A stretch of DNA of 55,316 bases from PNC22 sp035654175 (GTDB lineage: Bacteria > Planctomycetota > Phycisphaerae > Phycisphaerales > UBA1924). Both the position numbers and the translations under genes were made by a program. The notes below the pieces were generated by a model. It saw only the letters and a list, made by a program, of their open reading frames with translations. It had not been told where the DNA came from and did not search any database. Each line of letters starts with the position of its first letter. The stretch's first letter is position 1. The DNA is taken from NCBI GenBank assembly GCA_035654175.1, contig DASRXL010000230.1:1-55316 (forward strand), read 5' to 3'. Below, piece by piece: positions 48,375-55,316 of this stretch.

Positions 48375-49334
48375 ATGCTCGAAGCCGTGATGTTCTGGAA
48401 CGAGCCAAACAACAAGTCCCACTGGGATTTCGGCATCGACTCCGAGTGGTCCATGTTCGCGGAGATGGTCACGCGTGCATCGGCCGCCGTCGCCGCGGAG
48501 AGCCCGGGCCTGACCCGCGTGCTCGGCGGCATGTCGCCGATCGATCCCGCCTTCGTGGAGCGCATGCAGAAGTTCGGCGTGCTCGACGCCGTGGATGCCG
48601 TCGCGGTCCACGGCTTCCCGCTCGACTGGAACCACTGGCAGATCGACGACTGGCCGGGCAAGCTCGGAGAGATCCGCGCCGTCACCGGCCTGCCGGTCTG
48701 GGTGTCCGAGGTCGGCGTGTCGAGCTTCGGCTCCGAGGAGGTGCAGGCCTGGGGCATGACGCGGACCGCCGCGCTGCTCAAGGACCGCGCGCCTCGGATC
48801 CACTGGTACAGCCTCTTCGACCTGCCCAAGGCCTGGCCCGCCACCACTCGGCACCGGGAAGCCGAGGGCTCCGCCTACTACCGGCACTTCTACATGGGGC
48901 TCATCCGTGAGGACGGCACGCCGAAGCCCGCGCTGCGCGCGTTCGAGCGCTGCACGCCCGAGATCGGCATCTGCCAATGGTTCCACTTTCAGGACCACCG
49001 CCTGGACTCGGCCGTGGAGTGGATGCGCCGGCTGGGCGTCACGTATCTCCGCACGGGGCTGAGCTGGGCCGACCGATACCGCGAGGGCGCGCTCGAGTGG
49101 TTCGATCGGCAGATGGAGGCGCTCGCGGAGTTCGACGTCACCGTCACGTTCTGCTTCACCCCCGAGCACCGCGGGATCGCCCCCCACCACACGAGCCCGC
49201 CCCAGCGGCCCGAGGAGTATGCCGAGTTCTGCGCGGAGATGGTCCGCCGCTACGCGCCGACCCTGCAAGCTCGCCCGGCCCCCGCGCCAGTCGGCGCCGC
49301 GCCCGCCGCGGCGATCCAGCGAGCACCCCAGTGA
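48375..49334 (+). CDS. Glycoside-hydrolase-like TIM-barrel protein in apparently permuted order
   Basis: A 319-residue protein without signal peptide. The N-terminal 200 residues contain the late part of a clan-A barrel: AVMFWNEPNNKSHWDFG (strand-4 N-E-P acid/base), VDAVAVHGFPLDWNHW, and TGLPVWVSEVGVSSFG (strand-7 nucleophile Glu), then WYSLFDLP. The C-terminal 110 residues read like the early part of such a barrel: GICQWFHFQDHRLDSAVEWM, RRLGVTYLRTGLSWAD, FDVTVTFCFTPEHRGIAPHH and EFCAEMVRRYAP. Normal proteins have these halves in the opposite order. A Pro/Ala-rich tail ends the protein and is followed by a GNAT remnant, so a 3' truncation is the alternative explanation. It starts two bases after the nucleotidyltransferase stop region. 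Confidence 0.65.
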   Translation: MLEAVMFWNEPNNKSHWDFGIDSEWSMFAEMVTRASAAVAAESPGLTRVLGGMSPIDPAFVERMQKFGVLDAVDAVAVHGFPLDWNHWQIDDWPGKLGEIRAVTGLPVWVSEVGVSSFGSEEVQAWGMTRTAALLKDRAPRIHWYSLFDLPKAWPATTRHREAEGSAYYRHFYMGLIREDGTPKPALRAFERCTPEIGICQWFHFQDHRLDSAVEWMRRLGVTYLRTGLSWADRYREGALEWFDRQMEALAEFDVTVTFCFTPEHRGIAPHHTSPPQRPEEYAEFCAEMVRRYAPTLQARPAPAPVGAAPAAAIQRAPQ

Positions 49335-49531
49335 GCCGAGCCCATGCTGTTGAAGCAAGCAACCTGTACGAGCGGCTCGGGTACGAGTGCGTCGGGCTCG
49401 TGGGCCGCGATCACCACGGGCTGGGTCCCACCGCCGATGGGCCCGAGGAACCGGTGTGGCTCATGCGCAGGCGCGCCGCCAGACGCTCCGCCTCTCAATC
49501 GCCGGGCCGGAGCGCGCAGGGCCGGGGGTGA
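49335..49531 (+). pseudogene. GNAT acetyltransferase C-terminal remnant
   Basis: A short frame without start reads VEASNLYERLGYECVGLVG and then EEPVWLMRR, the last helix-strand pair of a GNAT domain (x-A-x-x-L-Y-E-x-L-G-(F/Y)). It begins about where the previous gene ends and runs to six bases before the next start. It indicates a deletion that joined two genes. Confidence 0.5.
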
Positions 49532-49537
49532 ACGCAG

Positions 49538-50386
49538 ATGATCGGGGTACGCTGGACAGTGGGCGACGTCAGCGGCCGGGGGTTCGAGGCGCTCCGGCTG
49601 TCGATCCTCGGCGCAATGCGCCTGCTCGGCGACCGTGCCGCGTACGTCGTGTGCGTGAACTCCATCCCGCTCGGGCTGGCGCAGCGCCGCATCGGTCCGG
49701 TCCCGCGCGGGGTGTGTTGGCGGGTGTGCACGCGCGCCGACGTGCCCGAGTTCCTCCGCCCGCACATGGACTCCGAAATGGCCCAGGGGGTCGGCTGGAA
49801 GCTCGCGCCGCTCCGCGCCTTCCCCGACCGATACGAGATCGCGCTCGACAACGACTGCATCCTCTGGGAGCTGCCCGCGGTGCTCGACCGCGCCGCGACG
49901 GGCCCGACGCGGGCGCCCTGCGCGCTGGCGGAGGACGTGCGCCCGTGCTTCGGCCGCTTCGCCCCGGTCTGTCCCGCCCGCCCGCTCAACTCGGGCATAC
50001 GGGGCCTGCCGAAAGATTTCGACTTCAAGGCCGCGCTTCTCGCCGCGCTCGCCGATGCCGCGCGCGAGCACGGCGGGCCCGTCCGGCTCACCTCCGAGCT
50101 GGATGAGCAGGGCCTCCAGGCGGCGGCCCTGTCGCGAGCGTCCGAATTCGAGACGGTCACGATCGAGGAAGTCACCGTCTGTTCTCCCTTCCACCCGCAC
50201 CTGCCGCACCTCGGCCGCTGCGGTGCGCACTTCGTCGGCCTCAATGCGCGCCACATCCCCTGGGAGTACGACGGCCGGCCCGCCGACGCGTGGATGGCCG
50301 AGCACTGGCGCGGACACCGCCCCGCGCTCGAGCGCCTCGCCGCCGCCGGCCGCGAGCCCTCCCCCGCACACGCCGCCACCCCGTGA
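49538..50386 (+). CDS. Putative GT-A-type glycosyltransferase
   Basis: A 282-residue protein. AAYVVCVNSIPLGLAQRRIG, RYEIALDNDCILWELPAVLD (D-N-D in the position of a GT-A metal site) and PARPLNSGIRGLP (an N-S-G seen in hexosyltransferase folds) suggest a nucleotide-sugar transferase, but no named family was recognised. It overlaps nothing and ends at TGA 50384-50386, directly before deoB. The operon context (inositol synthase, nucleotidyltransferase, CgeB-like transferase) supports a role in glycan assembly. Confidence 0.6.
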   Translation: MIGVRWTVGDVSGRGFEALRLSILGAMRLLGDRAAYVVCVNSIPLGLAQRRIGPVPRGVCWRVCTRADVPEFLRPHMDSEMAQGVGWKLAPLRAFPDRYEIALDNDCILWELPAVLDRAATGPTRAPCALAEDVRPCFGRFAPVCPARPLNSGIRGLPKDFDFKAALLAALADAAREHGGPVRLTSELDEQGLQAAALSRASEFETVTIEEVTVCSPFHPHLPHLGRCGAHFVGLNARHIPWEYDGRPADAWMAEHWRGHRPALERLAAAGREPSPAHAATP

Positions 50387-50395
50387 GTGCCCCTC

Positions 50396-51589
50396 ATGCG
50401 CGCACTGCTCATCGTTCTCGACAGCGTCGGCGTGGGGGCCGCTCCCGACGCCGCCGCCTACGGCGACGAGGGCGCCGACACGCTCGGCCACATCCTCGAC
50501 CGCTTCCCGGACCTGCGCCTGCCCTGCCTGTGGTCGCTCGGGCTCGGGCACGTCGTGGGGCGCGATCCGCACCCGGCGCCGCGCGCATCGTGGGGGCGCA
50601 TGCGCGAGCGATCGGTCGGCAAGGACAGCACCACGGGCCATTGGGAGCTCGCCGGCGCCGCCCTCGCCGAGCCCCTCGGGCTTTTCGATCGCTTCCCGCC
50701 GGCCCTGGTCGGCGCCATCGAGCGGGAGGCGGGGGTCGAGTTCATCGGCAACCGCGCCGCCAGCGGGACGGCGATCATCGATGACCTCGGCCCGGAGCAC
50801 CTGCGCTCGGGCCGGCTCATCCTCTATACCTCCGCAGACTCGGTGCTGCAGGTCGCGGCCCACGAGGAGGTGGTCCCGCTGGAGCGGCTTTACGACATCT
50901 GCCGCATCGCGCGCCGCCACGCCGATGCGTACCAGATCGGGCGGGTGATCGCCCGCCCCTTCGTCGGCAAGCCCGGGGGATTCACGCGCACCGCCCACCG
51001 GCACGACTTCTCGATCCGGCCGCCCCGGACGGTGCTCGACGCGGTGGCGCAGGCCGCCTTGCCGGTGAAAGCGATAGGAAAGATCGCCGACCTCTTCGAC
51101 GTGCGGGGCGTTACCGAATCCCACCCGACCGCCTCCAACGCCGAGGGACTGGACGTGATCGAAGGCGTCTGGCGCGAGACCGACCGCGGCGTGGTGTTCG
51201 CGAACCTTGTCGATTTCGACACCCTCTACGGCCACCGGCGCGACGCCGCCGGATACGCCGCGGCTCTGGCGGACTTCGACGCATGGCTCGCCGGCTTCCT
51301 CCCGCACGTGAAGCGCGACGACCTCCTCATCGTCACCGCCGACCACGGCAACGACCCGACCTTTCACGGGACGGATCACACCCGTGAGGAGGTGCCGATC
51401 CTGCTGGGGCACCGGGGCGTGGCGGCCCCCCTCGGCCTCCGCGACACGTTCGCCGACGTCGCGGCGACCCTCGCCGACTTCCTCCGCTTGCCGGACGCAC
51501 CCGCCGGCGCCCGCTCGATGTTGCCCGGGAGAGGAGCGTCCAGCCACCTCGCGCCGGCCGCGGCGGGGAGAGCGTGCGCTCCCGAGTAG
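50396..51589 (+). CDS. deoB: Phosphopentomutase
   Basis: A 397-residue alkaline-phosphatase-superfamily enzyme interconverting (deoxy)ribose-1- and 5-phosphates. Metal and phosphorylation motifs: LLIVLDSVGVGAAPD (first Asp), GKDSTTGHWELAG with the phosphorylated Thr, RHDFSIRPP, VFANLVDFDTLYGHRRD (Asp/His), and VTADHGNDPTFHGTDHTREE with the second metal set. Length is typical. The start was set at ATG 50396; a GTG nine bases upstream abuts the previous stop codon. Its link to the glycan operon may be only positional, although pentose phosphates would connect to rpiB function. A non-conserved Ala-rich tail of 25 residues ends the protein. Confidence 0.95.
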   Translation: MRALLIVLDSVGVGAAPDAAAYGDEGADTLGHILDRFPDLRLPCLWSLGLGHVVGRDPHPAPRASWGRMRERSVGKDSTTGHWELAGAALAEPLGLFDRFPPALVGAIEREAGVEFIGNRAASGTAIIDDLGPEHLRSGRLILYTSADSVLQVAAHEEVVPLERLYDICRIARRHADAYQIGRVIARPFVGKPGGFTRTAHRHDFSIRPPRTVLDAVAQAALPVKAIGKIADLFDVRGVTESHPTASNAEGLDVIEGVWRETDRGVVFANLVDFDTLYGHRRDAAGYAAALADFDAWLAGFLPHVKRDDLLIVTADHGNDPTFHGTDHTREEVPILLGHRGVAAPLGLRDTFADVAATLADFLRLPDAPAGARSMLPGRGASSHLAPAAAGRACAPE

Positions 51590-51854
51590 TGCCTCGCCAC
51601 GGCGCCGGCCCGCGCACTCGCACCGCCCGCGGGCGAACCTTTCGGGCGTTCTCGTCGTCGTTGTTCCGGTCGTCGCGACCGGCCCGGCGGCGTGCCGGAA
51701 GGCCTACCGGCGCGACCGTCCGGCGCTGCGGCGCCCCGGTCGGCACGAACGCCGATGGACCGAGCCGAGTGAGAACCCCTCCCGCCGGGATCGCGATGCT
51801 GAACGCCTCGGCTCTCCCTCCCAATAATCGCTGTCCCTCCCGGAGGCCCGCGCC

Positions 51855-52790
51855 GTGATCGAGACCAAGGACATCCGCGTGGACTACGGCGACGTGACCG
51901 CCGTGCGCGACCTGACTGTCTCGATCGCTCCCGGGCAAGTCTTCGGGCTTATCGGGCCTAACGGCGCCGGCAAGACCAGCCTCATCAGCGTGCTCGCCAC
52001 GCTGCGCGAGCCCACGTATGGCGAGGCGCGGATCGCCGGGCTGGATATCCGCGAGGACGTCGGCGCCGTCCGGCGCACCATCGGCTACATGCCCGACCTC
52101 GCGCCCGTCTACAAGGACCTCCGCTGCTGGGAGTTCCTTGACCTCTTCGCCCGGGCCTATTTCCTGGACCGGCGCGACCGGCGGGCCCGCATCGAGCAGT
52201 GCATCGAGCTCGTCCGCCTCCAGACCAAGCGCGACGCCATGGCCGGCACTCTCAGCCGCGGCATGACCCAGCGGCTGGTGCTCGCCAAAACGCTGCTCCA
52301 CGACCCGAGCGTGCTCCTGCTCGACGAGCCGGCCAGCGGCCTCGACCCGCTGGCCCGCGTCGATCTCCGGAACCTTCTGCGCGAGCTGGGCGCTCGCGGC
52401 AAGACGGTCGTGGTCTCCTCGCACATCCTGAACGAGCTCAGCGAGTTCTGCACCTCGATCGGGATCATGGAGAAGGGCCGCCTCGTCCTCGACGGCGACA
52501 TCGACACGATCGTCGCCGGGCTCAATCGCGCGCGCCGCTTCACGATCGAGACGATCGGGCCCGCCGACTCCGCCGCGGCGGTGCTGGAGGCGCTCGGCGA
52601 CCTCGCCGGCGTCGCCGACCTCCAGACGGACAACGGGCGCTGCAGCTTCGAGACCACCGCCGGCGACGAGGCGATGGCGGACCTGCTCGCCGCACTCGTC
52701 TCGCGCGGCGTGCGCGTTAAGGGCTTCTTCGAGCGCCGGCGCGGCGTCGAGGACGTCCTCCTCCACGTCGGCGCCTCGGAGGTCTCATGA
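51855..52790 (+). CDS. ABC transporter ATP-binding protein
   Basis: A 311-residue ATPase with GTG start; GGAGG lies ten bases before it. Walker A VFGLIGPNGAGKTSLISVLA, Q-loop region YMPDLAPVYKDLRCWEFLD, ABC signature GTLSRGMTQRLVLAKTLL (LSRGM), Walker B VLLLDEPASGLDPLARVD and H-loop VVVSSHILNELSEFC. The C-terminal extension (RARRFTIETIGPADSAAAVL) is the domain seen in ABC-2-type exporters. The stop overlaps the start of the permease gene by four bases (ATGA), so both form one transporter. Substrate unknown. Confidence 0.95.
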   Translation: MIETKDIRVDYGDVTAVRDLTVSIAPGQVFGLIGPNGAGKTSLISVLATLREPTYGEARIAGLDIREDVGAVRRTIGYMPDLAPVYKDLRCWEFLDLFARAYFLDRRDRRARIEQCIELVRLQTKRDAMAGTLSRGMTQRLVLAKTLLHDPSVLLLDEPASGLDPLARVDLRNLLRELGARGKTVVVSSHILNELSEFCTSIGIMEKGRLVLDGDIDTIVAGLNRARRFTIETIGPADSAAAVLEALGDLAGVADLQTDNGRCSFETTAGDEAMADLLAALVSRGVRVKGFFERRRGVEDVLLHVGASEVS

Positions 52791-54502
52791 CCGGCCCGCC
52801 CGCCGCCCCGCTCGCGCCGCGCCTGCCCCGGGGCATCAACCCCGTCTGGCAGAAGAGCGCCCGCGCCCGCATGCGCCCCAAGCACATGATCAGCTGGGGC
52901 GTCGTCACGATCACCGTCTCGCTCTTCGTCGCCCTCATCATCTACACCACCATGTCCGAGCGCGAGTTCACCACGCGCACCGACGCCGCCAAGGCGGTGC
53001 TGCCCGCGATCGTCGTGATCCAGGCGGTCCTGCTCATGGTCTTCGGCACCGGGGCCGTGGCGGCCGGGGTGGCGCAGGAGCGCGACGAGGGCCTGCTCGA
53101 CTACCAGCGCATGACCCCGATGAGCCCCGCCTCGAAGATCCTGGGGTATCTCTTCGGGCTTCCCGTGCGCGAGTACGCGCTCTTCGCCCTGACGCTCCCG
53201 ATCGTCGCGGCCGCGGTCGCTATCAGCGGTTTCAGCCTGCTCACGCTCGCGCACTTCTACGCGGTCTTCTTCACGTCCGTGTGGGTCTACCACATGACGG
53301 GGCTCGTCGCCGGCATGGTGGCCCCCAAGCCGCGCTTCGCGTCGATGGTCTCCATCGGCCTCGTCGCCGTGCTCTACTTCGTGCTGCCCAACCTCTCGCG
53401 CGTCGGCATCACCCTCTTCGAGTTCCTCACGATCCGGCCCACCTTCTTCGGCCTGCTCCAGCAGGAACTGCCCGAGCACCTCCGCGCCCCGGCCGAGGCC
53501 AGCGGCATCGATAGCTTCCGCGACGTGCCTCTCTTCGCCGGGCTCGTCCACCCGACCGTCTACACCCTCGTCGTCCAGGGCTTCCTCATCGCCACGATGT
53601 TCTCCGTCGCCCACCGCAAGTGGCGGAACCCCGCGGCCCACCTCTTCTCGAAGACCGGCGCCCTGGTCGTGTTCGCGGGCGTCGTCGTCTTCCTGATGGG
53701 CAGCATCTGGGCCGTGATCGTCCAGGAGGACGCCTACCGGCGCGTCTTCGAGCCGTTCAACGAGGCGCTCCGGCTCGAGCACCGGGCGCCGGAGACGCTC
53801 CAGCTGCTCCTCTCGATCCTCGTCGTCATCGTCGGCGCGGCCTACGTCGCGATCGTCACCGCCGTCAGCCCCTCGCGCCACACCACCATCGAAGGCTGGC
53901 GCCGCGCCCAGAAGCGCGGACGCGCCCGCCTGCCGATCAACAGCGACGCGGCCTCCAGCCTGCCGCTTGCGCTGGCGATGCTCGCGATCGCCCTCGCCGC
54001 CGGCGGGCTCGTGCTCGTGCAGGCGGGCGCCCGCGCCGACTACTACCAGCACGGCCCCAGCCCCCGCTCGGTCGCCGTCCTCATCGCGATCGTCGTCGGG
54101 TCGTCCCTCCTGGTGCAGGGCATGCGCGAGTCCCTCGGCATGCGCGTCTTCGGGGTCTCCCTGTTCCTGCTCTGGATGGTGCCGTTCTTCACGATGATGA
54201 TCCTGCTCGCCGCCTTCGAGCTCTTCGCCGCCGCCATGTATGTCGGCATGCCCTGCGCACCGGTGCCGATGCTCCTGGCCGTCGCCGAGATGATGCGCAG
54301 CACCGTCCCCCTCCCGGGCGTGGAGGCGTACTTCCTGCCGCCGGAGCTGGAGCCCAGCGCGGGCCGGATCACGACCATCGCCGCGTTCGCGTTCCCTGTG
54401 ACCGGCGCGGTCGCCCAGGCGGCGCGCTTCCGCGCCCGGGCGCGCCTGCGGGCGGTCGCGATCCCGCTGGAGCCCAACGCGACGGGCCAAGGCAGCTCCT
54501 GA
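52787..54502 (+). CDS. ABC-2-type multi-span membrane permease
   Basis: A 571-residue integral membrane protein with about twelve hydrophobic segments, among them ISWGVVTITVSLFVALIIYT, AIVVIQAVLLMVFGTGAVAA, EYALFALTLPIVAAAVAIS, MVSIGLVAVLYFVLPNL, LVVFAGVVVFLMGSIWAVIV, LALAMLAIALAAGGLVLVQA and MVPFFTMMILLAAFELFAAA. The cytoplasmic loop QERDEGLLDYQRMTPMSPAS (E-R-x-x-G-x-L-x-x-x-x-x-T-P) is the coupling loop of ABC-2 exporters. It is translationally coupled to the ATPase gene. About twice the usual length of one ABC-2 half, it may carry both halves in one chain. Confidence 0.9.
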   Translation: MTGPPAAPLAPRLPRGINPVWQKSARARMRPKHMISWGVVTITVSLFVALIIYTTMSEREFTTRTDAAKAVLPAIVVIQAVLLMVFGTGAVAAGVAQERDEGLLDYQRMTPMSPASKILGYLFGLPVREYALFALTLPIVAAAVAISGFSLLTLAHFYAVFFTSVWVYHMTGLVAGMVAPKPRFASMVSIGLVAVLYFVLPNLSRVGITLFEFLTIRPTFFGLLQQELPEHLRAPAEASGIDSFRDVPLFAGLVHPTVYTLVVQGFLIATMFSVAHRKWRNPAAHLFSKTGALVVFAGVVVFLMGSIWAVIVQEDAYRRVFEPFNEALRLEHRAPETLQLLLSILVVIVGAAYVAIVTAVSPSRHTTIEGWRRAQKRGRARLPINSDAASSLPLALAMLAIALAAGGLVLVQAGARADYYQHGPSPRSVAVLIAIVVGSSLLVQGMRESLGMRVFGVSLFLLWMVPFFTMMILLAAFELFAAAMYVGMPCAPVPMLLAVAEMMRSTVPLPGVEAYFLPPELEPSAGRITTIAAFAFPVTGAVAQAARFRARARLRAVAIPLEPNATGQGSS

Positions 54503-54540
54503 TCCCGGCCCGGGCGCTCCCCTGGCAACGCTGCGTGAAC

Positions 54541-54589
54541 GAAACTTTAGTTTCCGAAGGCGTGATCTCGCCGGCCCGGGGTGTATATT
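54541..54589 (+). promoter_or_regulatory. Palindrome and promoter-like box upstream of the exported repeat-protein gene
   Basis: GAAACT (54541-54546), two bases, AGTTTC (54549-54554) form a perfect inverted repeat, an unusually AT-rich spot in this region. TATATT at 54584-54589 is the best -10 match near it, with no good -35. The palindrome could be an operator. Confidence 0.4.
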
Positions 54590-54670
54590 TGCGCAGCGGG
54601 CCGGCGGCCGAGGAGCACCGCCGCTCGCTCCGCGCGGGGCTGCCGCCCACGGCGATCCAAGGAGCACGTC

Positions 54671-55316
54671 ATGCAGGGCGCACCGAGCCGATCCCTCCCC
54701 CACACCGCCACCGACCCCCGCACGCACTTTGAGCGCCTCGAGGAGCGGCGGCTGATGGACGGCGACGGCGCCCGCGACCACGTGGACGACCACGCGAACT
54801 GGAACCAGTGGGACGAGGCCACCGTCATCGCCCTGAATTCACTGGGCTTCGGCTCCGATTCCGGCGAGCTGGAGGTCCCCGGCGATTCCGACCTCTTCTC
54901 ATTCACCGCCTCGCGCTCCGGCGCCGCGCAGCTCCGGCTCGAGACCGGCGCGGGGTTCGACGGGAAGCTCTGGGCGTATGGCGGCGATCATGAGTTCCTG
55001 AAGGTGCGCAACGAGCGCGGCCCTGGCGGTGACGAGACCCTCGAATTCCAGGTGGACGCCGGGCAGACGTACTTCGTGATGATCGACGGCTGGCGCGTGC
55101 CCAACGGCGACTATACCGTGGTCGTCGACGGCATCGACGACCACGCCGACTACGGCGTCTGGCCCGCGGCGCAGTCGATCCCGCTGGACTCTCTCGGCTT
55201 CGGCGGACACCCGGGCGTCATCGAGGAGAACGGCGACTCGGACCTCTTCTCCTTCGTCGCCACCCGCTCCGGCACCGCCCAGCTGCGCCTCGATGTCGCC
55301 GACACCTTCGACGGAC
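54671..55316 (+). CDS. Exported planctomycete-type repeat protein, N-terminal part (runs off the window)
   Basis: An open frame of 215 codons to the right edge, starting ATGCAGGGC at 54671 with GGAGCACGTC upstream. Residues 20-31 are FERLEERRLMDG, a variant of the LEPR-like motif that opens many large surface proteins of planctomycetes and takes the place of a typical signal. Two copies of a pre-peptidase C-terminal-like beta unit follow: IALNSLGFGSDSGELEVPGD, then SDLFSFTASRSGAAQLRLET; and IPLDSLGFGGHPGVIEENGD, then SDLFSFVATRSGTAQLRLDV, about 115 residues apart. More repeats are likely beyond the edge. It follows an ABC exporter pair, separated by 168 bases with its own promoter-like box. 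Confidence 0.8.
   Translation, partial: MQGAPSRSLPHTATDPRTHFERLEERRLMDGDGARDHVDDHANWNQWDEATVIALNSLGFGSDSGELEVPGDSDLFSFTASRSGAAQLRLETGAGFDGKLWAYGGDHEFLKVRNERGPGGDETLEFQVDAGQTYFVMIDGWRVPNGDYTVVVDGIDDHADYGVWPAAQSIPLDSLGFGGHPGVIEENGDSDLFSFVATRSGTAQLRLDVADTFDG

Overview
The window is very GC-rich DNA with tightly packed genes on both strands. It is most consistent with a planctomycete, probably of the Phycisphaerae type. The pointers are a prepilin-type protein with a long globular tail beside comEC, a very large PQQ-repeat protein, an ECF sigma factor overlapping a Ser/Thr kinase-TPR gene, an exported protein with a LEPR-like N-terminal motif (FERLEERRLMDG), and RHS/Hint toxin remnants. This placement is an inference from gene content; no rRNA or tRNA gene was seen.

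Layout. 1-9135: the start of comEC, a pilin-like gene, a Sua5-like/arginine-phosphatase fusion with rpiB, a giant PQQ/TPR protein, and two small envelope genes. 9224-23714: housekeeping and metabolism, namely an orphan FtsX-type permease, a 2-hydroxyacid dehydrogenase with pdxJ, folC, leuS, a sigma/anti-sigma pair, an M42 peptidase, an HD-GYP-like protein and kbl. 23715-24281 is a repeat-rich intergenic stretch. 24282-32431: prkA, a methyltransferase, a sulfotransferase, and the sigma/Ser-Thr-kinase module. 32746-39254: an envelope-stress-like island with a PhoB/OmpR-type two-component system, a PRC-barrel exported protein, an entericidin, a UPF0391 protein and small membrane proteins or lipoproteins. 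Four of its intergenic regions carry three tandem 11-bp boxes, which suggests one local regulon. 39340-44980: a decayed RHS/polymorphic-toxin locus with two toxin/immunity cassettes. One toxin ends at an amber codon; the other is split by a RAYT transposase flanked by its inverted REP repeats. 45220-51589: an operon for a probable inositol-containing glycoconjugate (ino1, CgeB-like glycosyltransferase, nucleotidyltransferase, glycosidase-like protein, second glycosyltransferase) running into deoB. 51855-55316: an ABC exporter pair and the start of an exported repeat protein.

The most unusual observations are: (i) a short palindromic element inserted in frame inside leuS, with two related inverted copies in the 23.7-23.9 kb intergenic region whose stems keep pairing through compensatory changes; (ii) the 11-bp-periodic boxes tying an entericidin, a UPF0391 protein, a PRC-barrel protein and a small membrane protein to the adjacent response regulator; (iii) a fused Sua5-like/YwlE-like protein carrying the threonine that marks protein-arginine phosphatases; (iv) the toxin cassette array with its RAYT insertion; (v) a recurrent TANNNT box 6-8 bases before start codons lacking a Shine-Dalgarno sequence, suggesting frequent leaderless mRNAs.
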